A DNA stretch of 64,000 bases, from positions 8,248,001 through 8,312,000 of the forward strand of contig NC_079876.1 in assembly GCF_029227915.1 (NCBI RefSeq), written 5' to 3'. The translations under genes were made by a program, and so were the position numbers. Below, one piece after another: positions 24,777 through 37,940 of this stretch. Under the pieces are notes generated by a model. The model had not been told where the DNA came from. It saw only the letters and a program-made list of their open reading frames with translations, and ran no database searches. Every line of letters starts with the position of its first letter. Position 1 is the first letter of the stretch. This DNA is from Hydractinia symbiolongicarpus (taxonomy: Eukaryota > Cnidaria > Hydrozoa > Anthoathecata > Hydractiniidae).

Positions 24777-26193
24777 TCGTTCGGGAAATGAGTTTACTCC
24801 CTGGGTACTTTCTTTGTATACTTTTGACTATACGAGCCGAGTCCAGGATTTACGGGAAATCGCAGGTTTTCGTTTTCCGGCGATTTAACTTCTTTTATTC
24901 AGCGTCTCATCAAAAATGAAAACATTTTTAAAAACTACAAGTCTCATGCGTTTTAGTGGTGAAAAGTAATTTAAAAAATCGTTCGGGAAATGAGTTTACT
25001 CCCTGGGTACTTTCTTTGTATACTTTTGACTATACGGGCCAAGCCCGGGATTTACGGGAAATCGCGGGTTTTCGTTTGCCGGCGATTAAACTGCTTTTAT
25101 TCAGCGTCTCATCAAAAATGAAAACATTTTTGAAAACTACAAGTCTCATGCGTTTTAGTGGTGAAAAAATAATTTAAAAAATCGTTCGGGAAATGAGTTT
25201 ACTCCCTGGGTACTTTCTTTGTATACATTTGACTATACGCGCCAAGCCTGGGATTTACGGGAAATCGCGGGTTTTCGTTTGCCGGCGATTAAACTTCTTT
25301 TATTCAGCGTCTCATCAAAAATGAAAACATTTTTGAAAACTACAAGTCTTATGCGTTTTAGTGGTGAAAAATAATTTAAAAAATCGTTCTGGAAATGAGT
25401 TTACTCCCTTGGTACTTTCTTTGTATACTTTTGACTATACGGGCCGAATCCGGGATTTAGGGAAATCGCAGGTTTTCGAATGCCGGCGATTAAACTGCTT
25501 TTATTCAGCGTCTCATCAAAAATGTAAACATTTTTGAAAACTACAAGTCTCATGCCTTTTAGTGGTGAAAAAATAATTTAAAAAATCGTTCGGGAAATGA
25601 GTTCACTCCCTGGGTACTTTCTTTGTATACATTTGACTATACGTGCCAAGCCCGGGATTTACGGGAAATCGCGGGTTTTCGTTTGCCGGCGATTAAACTT
25701 CTTTTATTCAGCGTCTCATCAAAAATGAAAACATTTTTGAAAACTACAAGTCTCATGCGTTTTAGTGGTGAAAAAATAATTTAAAAAATCGTTTTGGAAA
25801 TGAGTTTACTCCCTGGGTACTTTCTTTGCATACTTTTGACTATACGGGCCGAGTCCGGGATTTAGGGAAATGGCAGGTTTTCGCTTGCCGGCGATTAAAC
25901 TGCTTTTATTCAGCGTCTCATCAAAAATGAAAACATTCTTGAAAACTACAAGTCTCATGTGTTTTAGTGGTGAAATAATAATTTAAAAAATCGTTTGGGA
26001 AATGAGTTTACTCCCTGGGTACTTTCTTTGTATACTTTTGACTATACGGGCCGAGTCCAGGATTTACGGAAAATCGCAGGTTTTCGTTTGCCGGCGATTA
26101 AACTTCTTTTATTCAGCGTCTCATCAAAAATGAAAACATTTTTGAAAACTACAAGTCTTATGCGTTTTAGTGGTGAAAAAATAATTTAAAAAA
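24777..26193 (+). repeat. Transitional run of seven monomers
   Basis: Monomers at 24777, 24979, 25182, 25384, 25586, 25789 and 25991. The last four (CGAATGCCGG, CATTTGACTATACGTGCC, GCATAC, GTCCAGG with ACGGAAAAT) give the order that recurs in the following 11-mer at 26194. Confidence 0.75.
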
Positions 26194-27205
26194 TCGTTCT
26201 GGAAATGAGTTTACTCCCTTGGTACTTTTTTTGTATACTTTTGACTATACGGGCCGAATCCGGGATTTAGGGAAATCGCAGGTTTTCGAATGCCGGCGAT
26301 TAAACTGCTTTTATTCAGCGTCTCATCAGAAATGTAAACATTTTTGAAAACTACAAGTCTCATGCGTTTTAGTGGTGAAAAAATAATTTAAAAAATCGTT
26401 CGGGAAATGAGTTTACTCCCTGGGTACTTTCTTTGTATACATTTGACTATACGTGCCAAGCCCGGGATTTACGGGAAATCGCGGGTTTTCGTTTGCCGGC
26501 GATTAAACTTCTTTTATTCAAGGTCTCATCAAAAATGAAAACATTTTTGAAAACTACAAGTCTCATGCGTTTTAGTGGTGAAAAAATAATTTAAAAAATC
26601 GTTTTGGAAATGAGTTTACTCCCTGGGTACTTTCTTTGCATACTTTTGACTATACGGTCCGAGTCCGGGATTTAGGGAAATCGCAGGTTTTCGCTTGCCG
26701 GCGATTAAACTGCTTTTATTCAGCGTCTCATCAAAAATGTAAACATTTTTGAAAACTACAAGTCTCATGCGTTTTAGTGGTGAAAAAATAATTTAAAAAA
26801 TCGTTCGGGAAATAAGTTTACTCCCTGGGTACTTTCTTTGTATACATTTGACTATACGTGCCAAGCCCGGGATTTACGGGAAATCGCATGATTTCGTTTG
26901 CCGGCGATTAAACTTCTTTTATTCAGCGTCTCATCAAAAATGAAAACATTTTTGAAAACTACAAGTCTCATGCGTTTTAGTGGTGAAAAAATAATTTAAA
27001 AAATCGTTTTGGAAATGAGTTTACTCCCTGGGTACTTTCTTTGCATACTTTTGACTATACGGGCCGAGTCCGGGATTTAGGGAAATCGCAGGTTTTCGCT
27101 TGCCGGCGATTAAACTGCTTTTATTCAGCGTCTCATCAAAAATGAAAACATTCTTGAAAACTACAAGTCTCATGTGCTTTAGTGGTGAAATAATAATTTA
27201 AAAAA

Positions 27206-27812
27206 TCGTTTGGGAAATGAGTTTACTCCCTGGGTACTTTCTTTGTATACTTTTGACTATACGGGCCGAGTCCAGGATTTACGGAAAATCGCAGGTTTTC
27301 GTTTGCCGGCGATTAAACTTCTTTTATTCAGAGTCTCATCAAAAATGAAAACATTTTTAAAAACTACAAGTCTTATGCGTTTTAGTGGTGAAAAAATAAT
27401 TTAAAAAATCGTTCTGGAAATGAGTTTACTCCCTGGGTACTTTCTTTGTATACTTTTGACTATACGGGCCGAGTCCGGGATTTAGGGAAATCGCAGGTTT
27501 TCGTTTTCCGGCGATTAAACTTCTTTTATTCAGCGTCTCATCAAAAATGAAATCATTTTTAAAAACTACAAGTCTCATGCGTTTTAATGGTGAAAAAATA
27601 ATTTAAAAAATCGGTCGGGAAATGAGTTTACTCACTGGGTACTTTCTTTGTATACTTTTGACTATACGGGCCAAGCCAAGATTTACGGGAAATCGCGGGT
27701 TTTCGTTTGCCGGCGATTAAACTTCTTTTATTCAGCGTCTCATCATAAATGAAAACATTTTTGAAAACTACAAGTCTCATGTGTTTTAGTGGTGAAATAA
27801 TAATTTAAAAAA
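27206..27812 (+). repeat. Nested trimer, copy 1 (607 bp)
   Basis: Monomers at 27206, 27409 and 27611 with markers GTCCAGG, then GATTTAGGG with AATGAAATC and TTTTAATGG, then AAGCCAAGATTTACGGG. The next three monomers repeat them at +607. Confidence 0.8.
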
Positions 27813-28419
27813 TCGTTTGGGAAATGAGTTTACTCCCTGGGTACTTTCTTTGTATATTTTTGACTATACGGGCCGGGTCCAGGATTTATGGAATATCGCA
27901 GGTTTTCGTTTGCCGGCGATTAAACTTCTTTTATTCAGCGTCTCATCAAAAATGAAAACATTTTTAAAAACTACAAGTCTTATGCGTTTTAGTGGTGAAA
28001 AAATAATTTAAAAAATCGTTCTGGAAATGAGTTTACTCCCTGGGTACTTTCTTTGTATACTTTTGACTATACGGGCCGAGTCCGGGATTTAGGGAAATCG
28101 CAGGTTTTCGTTTTCCGGCGATTAAACTTCTTTTATTCAGCGTCTCATCAAAAATGAAATCATTTTTGAAAACTACAAGTCTCATGCGTTTTAATGGTGA
28201 AAAAATAATTTAAAAAATCGGTCGGGAAATGAGTTTACTCCCTGGGTACTTTCTTTGTATACTTTTGACTATACGGGCCAAGCCAAGATTTACGGGAAAT
28301 CGCGGGTTTTCGTTTGCCGGCGATTAAACTTCTTTTATTCAGCGTCTCATCAAAAATGAAAACATTTTTAAAAACTACAAGTCTCATGCGTTTTGGTGAT
28401 GAAAAAATAATTTAAAAAA
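27813..28419 (+). repeat. Nested trimer, copy 2 (607 bp)
   Basis: Monomers at 27813, 28016 and 28218. The first carries private changes (GTATATTTTTG, GGGTCCAGG, TTTATGGAATATCG) absent from the first copy. Confidence 0.8.
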
Positions 28420-30644
28420 TCGTTCTGGAAATGAGTTTACTCCCTTGGTACTTTCTTTGTATACTTTTGACTATACGGGCCGAATCCGGGATTTAGGGAA
28501 ATCGCAGGTTTTCGAATGCCGGCGGTTAAACTGCTTTTATTCAGCGTCTCATCAAAAATGTAAACATTTTTGAAAACAACAAGTCTCATGCGTTTTAGTG
28601 GTGAAAAATAATTTAAAAAATCGTTCGGGAAATGAGTTTACTCCCTGGGTACTTTCTTTGTATACATTTGACTATACGTGCCAAGCCCGGGATTTACGGG
28701 AAATCGCGGGTTTTCGTTTGCCGGCGATTAAACTTCTTTTATTAAGCGTCTCATCAAAAATGAAAACATTTTTGAAAACTACAAGTCTCATGCGTTTTAG
28801 TGGTGAAAAAATAATTTAAAAAATCGTTTTGGAAATGAGTTTACTCCCTGGGTACTTTCTTTGCATACTTTTGACTATACGGGCCGAGTCCGGGATTTAC
28901 GGAAAATCGCAGGTTTTCGCTTGCCGGCGATTAAACTGCTTTTATTCAGCGTCTCATCAAAAATGTAAACATTTTTGAAAACTACAAGTCTCATGCGTTT
29001 TAGTGGTGAAAAAATAATTTAAAAAATCGTTCGGGAAATGAGTTTACTCCCTGGGTACTTTCTTTGAATACATTTGACTATACGTGCCAAGCCCGGGATT
29101 TACGGGAAATCGCGGGTTTTCGTTTGCCGGCGATTAAACTTCTTTTATTCAGCGTCTCATCAAAAATGAAAACATTTTTGAAAACTACAAGTCTCATGCG
29201 TTTTAGTGGTGAAAAAATAATTTAAAAAATCGTTTTGGAAATGAGTTTACTCCCTGGGTACTTTCTTTGCATACTTTTGACTATACGGGCCGAGTCCGGG
29301 ATTTAGGGAAATCGCAGGTTTTCGCTTGCGGGCGATTAAACTGCTTTTATTCAGCGTCTCATCAAAAATGAAAACATTCTTGAAAACTACAAGTCTCATG
29401 TGTTTTAGTGGTGAAATAATAATTTAAAAAATCGTTTGGGAAATGAGTTTACTCCCTGGGTACTTTCTTTGTATACTTTTGACTATACGGGCCGAGTCCA
29501 GGATTTACGGAAAATCGCGGGTTTTCGTTTGCCGGCGATTAAACTTCTTTTATTCAGCGTCTCATCAAAAATGAAAACATTTTTAAAAACTACAAGTCTT
29601 ATGCGTTTTAGTGGTGAAAAAATAATTTAAAAAATCGTTCTGGAAATGAGTTTACTCCCTGGGTACTTTCTTTGTATACTTTTGACTATACGGGCCGAGT
29701 CCGGGATTTAGGGAAATCGCAGGTTTTCGTTTTCCGGCGATTAAACTTCTTTTATTCAGCGTCTCATCAAAAATGAAATCATTTTTGAAAACTACAAGTC
29801 TCATGCGTTTTAATGGTGAAAAAATAATTTAAAAAATCGGTCGGGAAATGAGTTTACTCCCTGGGTACTTTCTTTGTATACTTTTGACTATACGGGCCAA
29901 GCCAAGATTTACGGGAAATCGCGGGTTTTCGTTTGCCGGCGATTAAACTTCTTTTATTCAGCGTCTCATCATAAATGAAAACATTTTTGAAAACTACAAG
30001 TCTCATGCGTTTTAGTGGTGAAAAAATAATTTAAAAAATCGTTCGGAAAATGAGTTTACTCCCTGGGTACTTTCTTTGTATACTTTTGACTATACGGGCC
30101 AAGACGGGATTTACGGGAAATCGCGGGTTTTCGTTTGCCGGCGATTAAACTTCTTTTATTCAGCGTCTCATCAAAAATGAAAACATTTTTAAAAACTACA
30201 AGTCTTATGCGTTTTAGTGGTGAAAAAATAATTTAAAAAATCGTTCTGGAAATGAGTTTACTCCCTGGGTACTTTCTTTGTATACTTTTGACTATACGGG
30301 CCGAGTCCGGGATTTAGGGAAATCGCAGGTTTTCGTTTTCCGGCGACTAAACTTCTTTTATTCAGCGTCTCATCAAAAATGAAATCATTTTTGAAAACTA
30401 CAAGTCTCATGCGTTTTAATGGTGAAAAAATAATTTAAAAAATCGGTCGGGAAATGAGTTTACTCTCTGGGTACTTTCTTTGTATACTTTTGACTATACG
30501 GGCCAAGCCAAGATTTACGGGAAATCGCGGGTTTTCGTTTGCCGGCGATTAAGCTTCTTTTATTCAGCGTCTCATCAAAAATGAAAACATTTTTAAAAAC
30601 TAAAAGTCTCATGGGCTTTAGTGGTGAAAAAATAATTTAAAAAA
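28420..30644 (+). repeat. 11-monomer HOR of ~2226 bp, copy 2
   Basis: Monomers at 28420, 28621, 28824, 29027, 29230, 29432, 29635, 29837, 30039, 30241 and 30443. Ten of the eleven positions match copy 1 by subtype. The ninth differs, being AAGACGGG here and GTCCAGG at 27813. Confidence 0.78.
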
Positions 30645-31455
30645 TCGTTCTGGAAATGAGTTTACTCACAGGGTACTTTCTTTGTATACATTCGACTATA
30701 CGTGCCAGGCCCGGGATTTACGGGAAATCGCGGGTTTTCGTTTGCCGGCGATTAAACTTCTTTTATTCAGCGTCTCATCATAAATGAAAACATTTTTGAA
30801 AACTACAAGTCTCATGCGTTTTAGTGGTGAAAAAATAATTTAAAAAATCGTTCGGAAAATGAGTTTACTCCCTGGGTACTTTCTTTGTATACTTTTGACT
30901 ATACGGGCCAAGACGGGATTTACGGGAAATCGCGGGTTTTCGTTTGCCGGCGATTAAACTTCTTTTATTCAGCGTCTCATCAAAAATGAAAACATTTTTA
31001 AAAAGTACAAGTCTTATGCGTTTTAGTGGTGAAAAAATAATTTAAAAAATCGTTCTGGAAATGAGTTTACTCACAGGGTACTTTCTTTGTATACATTCGA
31101 CTATACGTGCCAAGCCCGGTATTCACGGGAAATCGCGGGTTTTCGTTTGCCGGCGTTTAAGCTGCTTTTATTCAGCGTCTCATCAAGAATGAAAACATTC
31201 TTGAAAACTACAAGTCTCATGCGTTTTAGTGGTGAAATAATAATTTAAAAAATCGTTTGGGAAATGAGTTTACTCCCTGGGTACTTTCTTTGTATACTTT
31301 TGACTATACGGGCCGAGTCCAGGATTTACGGGAAATCGCAGGTTTTCGTTTGCCGGCGATTAAACTTCTTTTATTCAGCGTCTCATCAAAAATGAAAACA
31401 TTTTTGAAAACTACAAGTCTTATGCGTTTTAGTGGTGAAAAAATAATTTAAAAAA
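30645..31455 (+). repeat. Four-monomer module, copy A
   Basis: Monomers at 30645, 30848, 31050 and 31253 with markers CTCACAGGG/CGTGCC, AAGACGGG, CGGTATTCACGGG, and GTCCAGG. The same ordered module opens the 12-mer HOR at 35508, 4863 bp downstream. Both are preceded by a monomer ending CATGGGCTTTAGTGG. Confidence 0.78.
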
Positions 31456-33481
31456 TCGTTCTGGAAATGAGTTTACTCCCTGGGTACTTTCTTTGTATAC
31501 ATTTGACTATACGTGCCAAGCCCGGGATTTACGGGAAATCGCGGGTTTTCGTTTGCCGGCGATTAAACTGCTTTTATTCAGCGTCTCATCAAAAATGAAA
31601 ACATTTTTGAAAACTACAAGTCTCATGCGTTTTAGTGGTGAAAAAATAATTTAAAAAATCGTTTTGGAAATGAGTTTACTCCCTGGGTACTTTCTTTGCA
31701 TACTTTTGACTATACGGGCCGAGTCCGGGATTTAGGGAAATCGCAGGTTTTCGCTTGCCGGCGATTAAACTGCTTTTATTCAGCGTCTCATCAAAAATGA
31801 AAACATTCTTGAAAACTACAAGTCTCATGTGTTTTAGTGGTGAAATAATAATTTAAAAAATCGTTTGGGAAATGAGTTTACTCCCTGGGTACTTTCTTTG
31901 CATACTTTTGACTATACGGGCCGAGTCCGGGATTTAGGGAAATCGCAGGTTTTCGCTTGCCGGCGATTAAACTGCTTTTATTCAGCGTCTCATCAAAAAT
32001 GAAAACATTCTTGAAAACTACAAGTCTCATGTGTTTTAGTGGTGAAATAATAATTTAAAAAATCGTTTGGGAAATGAGTTTACTCCCTGGGTATTTTCTT
32101 TGTATACTTTTGACTATACGGGCCGAGTCCAGGATTTACGGAAAATCGCAGGTTTTCGTTTGCCGGCGATTAAACTTCTTTTATTCAGCGTCTCATCAAA
32201 AATAAAAACATTTTTAAAAACTACAAGTCTCATGCGTTTTAGTGGTGAAAAAGTAATTTAAAAAATCGTTCGGGAAATGAGTTTACTTCCTGGGTACTTT
32301 CTTTGTATACTTTTGACTACACGGGCCAAGCCCGGGATTTACGGGAAATCGCGGGTTTTCGTTTGCCGGCGATTAATCTTCTTTTATTCAGCGTCTCATC
32401 AAAAATGAAAACATTTTTAAAAACTACAAGTCTTATGCGTTTTAGTGGTGAAAAAATAATTTAAAAAATCGTTCTGGAAATGAGTTTACTCCCTGGGTAC
32501 TTTCTTTGTATACTTTTGACTATACGGGCCGAGTCCAGGATTTACGGGAAATCGCAGGTTTTCGTTTTCCGGCGATTAAACTTCTTTTATTCAGCGTCTC
32601 ATCAAAAATGAAAACATTTTTAAAAACTACAAGTCTCATGCGTTTTAGTGGTGAAAAAGTAATTTAAAAAATCGTTCGGGAAATGAGTTTACTCCCTGGG
32701 TACTTTCTTTGTATACTTTTGACTATACGGGCCAAGCCCGGGATTTACGGGAAGTCGCGGGTTTTCGTTTGCCGGCGATTAAACTTCTTTTATTCAGCGT
32801 CTCATCAAAAGTGAAAACATTTTTGAAAACTACAAGTCTCATGCATTTTAGTGGTGAAAAAATAATTTAAAAAATCGTTCGGGAAATGAGTTTACTCCCT
32901 GGGTACTTTCTTTGTATACTTTTGACTATACGGGCCAAGCCCGGGATTTGCGGGAAATCGCGGGTTTTCGTTTGCCGGCGATTAAACTTCTTTTTTTCAG
33001 CGTCTCATCAAAAATGAAAACATTTTTAAAAACTACAAGTCTTATGCGTTTTAGTGGTGAAAAAATAATTTAAAAAATCGTTCTGGAAATGAGTTTACTC
33101 CCTGGGTACTTTCTTTGTATACTTTTGACTATACGGGCCGAGTCCGGGATTTAGGGAAATCGCAGGTTTTCGTTTTCCGGCGATTAAACTTCTTTTATTC
33201 AGCGTCTCATCAAAAATGAAATCATTTTTGAAAACTACAAGTCTCATGCGTTTTAATGGTGAAAAAATAATTTAAAAAATCTGTCAGGAAATGAGTTTAC
33301 TCCCTGGGTACTTTCTTTGTATACTTTTGACTATACGGGCCAAGCCGGGATTTACGGGAAATCGCGGGTTTTCGTTTGCCGGCGATTAAACTTCTTTTAT
33401 TCAGCGTCTCATCAAAAATGAAAACATTTTTGAAAACTACAAGTCTTATGCGTTTTAGTGGTGAAAAAATAATTTAAAAAA
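31456..33481 (+). repeat. 2026-bp ten-monomer HOR, copy 1
   Basis: Monomers at 31456, 31659, 31861, 32063, 32266, 32469, 32672, 32875, 33078 and 33280. It includes a doubled GCATAC monomer (31659 and 31861) and rare markers such as GGGTATTTTC, GATTAATCTTC, GGGAAGTCGC with AAAAGTGAAAAC, GATTTGCGGG and CTGTCAGG. Confidence 0.92.
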
Positions 33482-35507
33482 TCGTTCTGGAAATGAGTTT
33501 ACTCCCTGGGTACTTTCTTTGTATACATTTGACTATACGTGCCAAGCCCGGGATTTACGGGAAATCGCGGGTTTTCGTTTGCCGGCGATTAAACTGCTTT
33601 TATTCAGCGTCTCATCAAAAATGAAAACATTTTTGAAAACTACAAGTCTCATGCGTTTTAGTGGTGAAAAAATAATTTAAAAAATCGTTTTGGAAATGAG
33701 TTTACTCCCTGGGTACTTTCTTTGCATACTTTTGACTATACGGGCCGAGTCCGGGATTTAGGGAAATCGCAGGTTTTCGCTTGCCGGCGATTAAACTGCT
33801 TTTATTCAGCGTCTCATCAAAAATGAAAACATTCTTGAAAACTACAAGTCTCATGTGTTTTAGTGGTGAAATAATAATTTAAAAAATCGTTTGGGAAATG
33901 AGTTTACTCCCTGGGTACTTTCTTTGCATACTTTTGACTATACGGGCCGAGTCCGGGATTTAGGGAAATCGCAGGTTTTCGCTTGCCGGCGATTAAACTG
34001 CTTTTATTCAGCGTCTCATCAAAAATGAAAACATTCTTGAAAACTACAAGTCTCATGTGTTTTAGTGGTGAAATAATAATTTAAAAAATCGTTTGGGAAA
34101 TGAGTTTACTCCCTGGGTATTTTCTTTGTATACTTTTGACTATACGGGCCGAGTCCAGGATTTACGGAAAATCGCAGGTTTTCGTTTGCCGGCGATTAAA
34201 CTTCTTTTATTCAGCGTCTCATCAAAAATAAAAACATTTTTAAAAACTACAAGTCTCATGCGTTTTAGTGGTGAAAAAGTAATTTAAAAAATCGTTCGGG
34301 AAATGAGTTTACTTCCTGGGTACTTTCTTTGTATACTTTTGACTACACGGGCCAAGCCCGGGATTTACGGGAAATCGCGGGTTTTCGTTTGCCGGCGATT
34401 AATCTTCTTTTATTCAGCGTCTCATCAAAAATGAAAACATTTTTAAAAACTACAAGTCTTATGCGTTTTAGTGGTGAAAAAATAATTTAAAAAATCGTTC
34501 TGGAAATGAGTTTACTCCCTGGGTACTTTCTTTGTATACTTTTGACTATACGGGCCGAGTCCAGGATTTACGGGAAATCGCAGGTTTTCGTTTTCCGGCG
34601 ATTAAACTTCTTTTATTCAGCGTCTCATCAAAAATGAAAACATTTTTAAAAACTACAAGTCTCATGCGTTTTAGTGGTGAAAAAGTAATTTAAAAAATCG
34701 TTCGGGAAATGAGTTTACTCCCTGGGTACTTTCTTTGTATACTTTTGACTATACGGGCCAAGCCCGGGATTTACGGGAAGTCGCGGGTTTTCGTTTGCCG
34801 GCGATTAAACTTCTTTTATTCAGCGTCTCATCAAAAGTGAAAACATTTTTGAAAACTACAAGTCTCATGCATTTTAGTGGTGAAAAAATAATTTAAAAAA
34901 TCGTTCGGGAAATGAGTTTACTCCCTGGGTACTTTCTTTGTATACTTTTGACTATACGGGCCAAGCCCGGGATTTGCGGGAAATCGCGGGTTTTCGTTTG
35001 CCGGCGATTAAACTTCTTTTTTTCAGCGTCTCATCAAAAATGAAAACATTTTTAAAAACTACAAGTCTTATGCGTTTTAGTGGTGAAAAAATAATTTAAA
35101 AAATCGTTCTGGAAATGAGTTTACTCCCTGGGTACTTTCTTTGTATACTTTTGACTATACGGGCCGAGTCCGGGATTTAGGGAAATCGCAGGTTTTCGTT
35201 TTCCGGCGATTAAACTTCTTTTATTCAGCGTCTCATCAAAAATGAAATCATTTTTGAAAACTACAAGTCTCATGCGTTTTAATGGTGAAAAAATAATTTA
35301 AAAAATCTGTCAGGAAATGAGTTTACTCCCTGGGTACTTTCTTTGTATACTTTTGACTATACGGGCCAAGCCGGGATTTACGGGAAATCGCGGGTTTTCG
35401 TTTGCCGGCGATTAAACTTCTTTTATTCAGCGTCTCATCAAAAATGAAAACATTTTTAAAAACTACAAGTCTCATGGGCTTTAGTGGTGTAAAAATAATT
35501 TAAAAAA
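33482..35507 (+). repeat. 2026-bp ten-monomer HOR, copy 2
   Basis: Exact +2026 repeat with all rare markers. Only the last ~60 bp of the final monomer (35306-35507) leave the pattern: they read CATGGGCTTTAGTGGTG where copy 1 reads CTTATGCGTTTTAG, so the last monomer is a hybrid at the domain edge. Confidence 0.92.
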
Positions 35508-37940
35508 TCGTTCTGGAAATGAGTTTACTCACAGGGTACTTTCTTTGTATACATTCGACTATACGTGCCAAGCCCGGGATTTACGGGAAATCGCGGGTTT
35601 TCGTTTGCCGGCGATTAAACTTCTTTTATTCAGCGTCTCATCATAAATGAAAACATTTTTGAAAACTACAAGTCTCATGCGTTTTAGTGGTGAAAAAATA
35701 ATTTAAAAAATCGTTAGGAAAATGAGTTTACTCCCTGGGTACTTTCTTTGTATACTTTTGACTATACGGGCTAAGACGGGATTTACGGGAAATCGCGGGT
35801 TTTCGTTTGCCGGCGATTAAACTTCTTTTATTCAGCGTCTCATCAAAAATGAAAACATTTTTAAAAACTACAAGTCTTATGCGTTTTAGTGGTGAAAAAA
35901 TAATTTAAAAAATCGTTCTGGAAAGGAGTTTACTCACAGGGTACTTTCTTTGTATACATTCGACTATACTTGCCAAGCCCGGTATTCACGGGAAATCGCG
36001 GGTTTTCGTTTGCCGGCGATTAAACTGCTTTTATTCAGCGTCTCATCAAAAATGAAAACATTCTTGAAAACTACAAGTCTCATGCGTTTTAGTGGTGAAA
36101 TAATAATTTAAAAAACCGTTTGGGAAATGAGTTTACTTCCTGGGAACTTTCTTTGTATACTTTTGACTATACGGGCCGAGTCCAGGATTTACGGGAAATC
36201 GCAGGTTTTCGTTTGCCGGCGATTAAATTTCTTTTATTCAGCGTCTCATCAAAAAAGAAAACATTTTTAAAAACTACAAGTCTCATGCGTTTTAGTGGTG
36301 AAATAATAATTTAAAAAATCGTTTGGGAAATGAGTTTACTCCCTGGGTACTTTCTTTGTATACTTTGGACTATACGGGCCGAGTCCAGGATTTACGGGAA
36401 ATCGCAGGTTTTCGTTTGCCGGCGATTAAACTTCTTTTATTCAGCGTCTCATCAAAAATGAAAACATTTTTAAAAACTACAAGTCTCATGCGTTTTAGTG
36501 GAGAAAAAGTAATTTAAAAAATCGTTCGGGAAATGAGTTTACTCCCTGGGTACTTTCTTTGTATACTTTTGACTATACGGGCCAAGCTCGGGATTTACGG
36601 GAAATCGCGGGTTTTCGTTTGCCGGCGATTAAACTTCTTTTACTCAGCGTCTCATCAAAAATGAAAACATTTTTGAAAACTACAAGTCTCATGCGTTTTA
36701 GTGGTGAAAAAATAATTAAAAAAATCGGTCGGGAAATGAGTTTACTCCCTGGGTACTTTCTTTGTATACTTTTGACTATTTGGGCCAAGCCCGGGATTTA
36801 CGGGAAATCGCGGGTTTTCGTTTGCCGGCGATTAAACTTCTTTTATTCAGCGTCTCATCAAAAATGAAAACATTTTTAAAAACTACAAGTCTTATGCGTT
36901 TTAGTGGTGAAAAAATAATTTAAAAAATCGTTCTGGAAATGAGTTTACTCCCTGGGTACTTTCTTTGTATACTTTTGACTATACGGGCCGAGTCCGGGAT
37001 TTAGGGATATCGCAGGTTTTCGTTTGCCGGCGATTAAACTGCTTTTTTTCAGCGTCTCATCAAAAATGAAAACATATTTGAAAACTACAAGTCTCATGGG
37101 TTTTAGTGGTGAAAAAATAATTTAAAAAATCGTTCGGGAAATGAGTTTAATCACAGGGTACTTTCTTTGTATACATTCGACTATACGTGCCAAGCCCGGG
37201 ATTTACGGGAAATCGCGGGTTTTCGTTTGCCGGCGATTATACTGCTTTTATTCAGCGTCTTATCAAAAATGAAAACATTCTTGAAAACTACAAGTCTCAT
37301 GCGTTTTAGTGGTGAAATAATAATTTAAAAAATCGTTTGGGAAAGTAGTTTACTCCCCGGGTACTTTCTTTGTATACTTTTGACTATACGGGCTGAGTCC
37401 AGGATTTACGGGAAATCGCGGGTTTTCGTTTGCCGGCGATTAAACTTCTTTTATTCAGCGTCTCATCAAAAATGAAAACATTTTTGAAAACTACAAGTCT
37501 TATGCGTTTTAGTGGTGAAAAAATAATTTAAAAAATCGTTCTGGAAATGAGTTTACTCACAGGGTACTTTCTTTGTATACATTCGACTATACGGGCCAAG
37601 CCCGGGTTTTACGGGAAATCGCAGGTTTTCGTTTTCCGGCGATTAAACCTCTTTCATTAAGCGTCTCATCAAAAATGAAAACATTTTTGAAAACTACAAG
37701 TCTCATGCGTTTTAGTGGTGAAAAAAAAATTTAAAAAATCGTTCGGGAAATGAGTTTACTCCCTGGGTACTTTCTTTGTATACTTTTGACTATACGGGCC
37801 AAGCCGGGATTTACGGGAAATCGCGGGTTTTCGTTTGCCGGCGATTAAACTTCTTTTATTCAGCGTCTCATCAAAAATGAAAACATTTTTAAAAACTACA
37901 AGTCTCATGGGCTTTAGTGGTGTAAAAATAATTTAAAAAA
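35508..37940 (+). repeat. 2433-bp twelve-monomer HOR, copy 1 (full)
   Basis: Monomers at 35508, 35711, 35913, 36116, 36319, 36522, 36725, 36928, 37130, 37333, 37536 and 37739. Distinctive markers are GGCTAAGACGGG, GGAAAGGAG, CCGTTTGGG, AAAAAAGAAAAC, TACTTTGGAC, AAGCTCGGG, CTATTTGGG, GGGATATCG, ATTATACTGC, GAAAGTAG and the AAACCTC subtype. Confidence 0.92.

Larger units (their letters stand above)
26194..28419 (+). repeat. 11-monomer HOR of ~2226 bp, copy 1
   Basis: Monomers at 26194, 26396, 26599, 26801, 27004, 27206, 27409, 27611, 27813, 28016 and 28218. It contains two nested duplications: the CGTGCC/GCATAC dimer (26396-26800 and 26801-27205) and a trimer (27206-27812 and 27813-28419). Confidence 0.82.
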
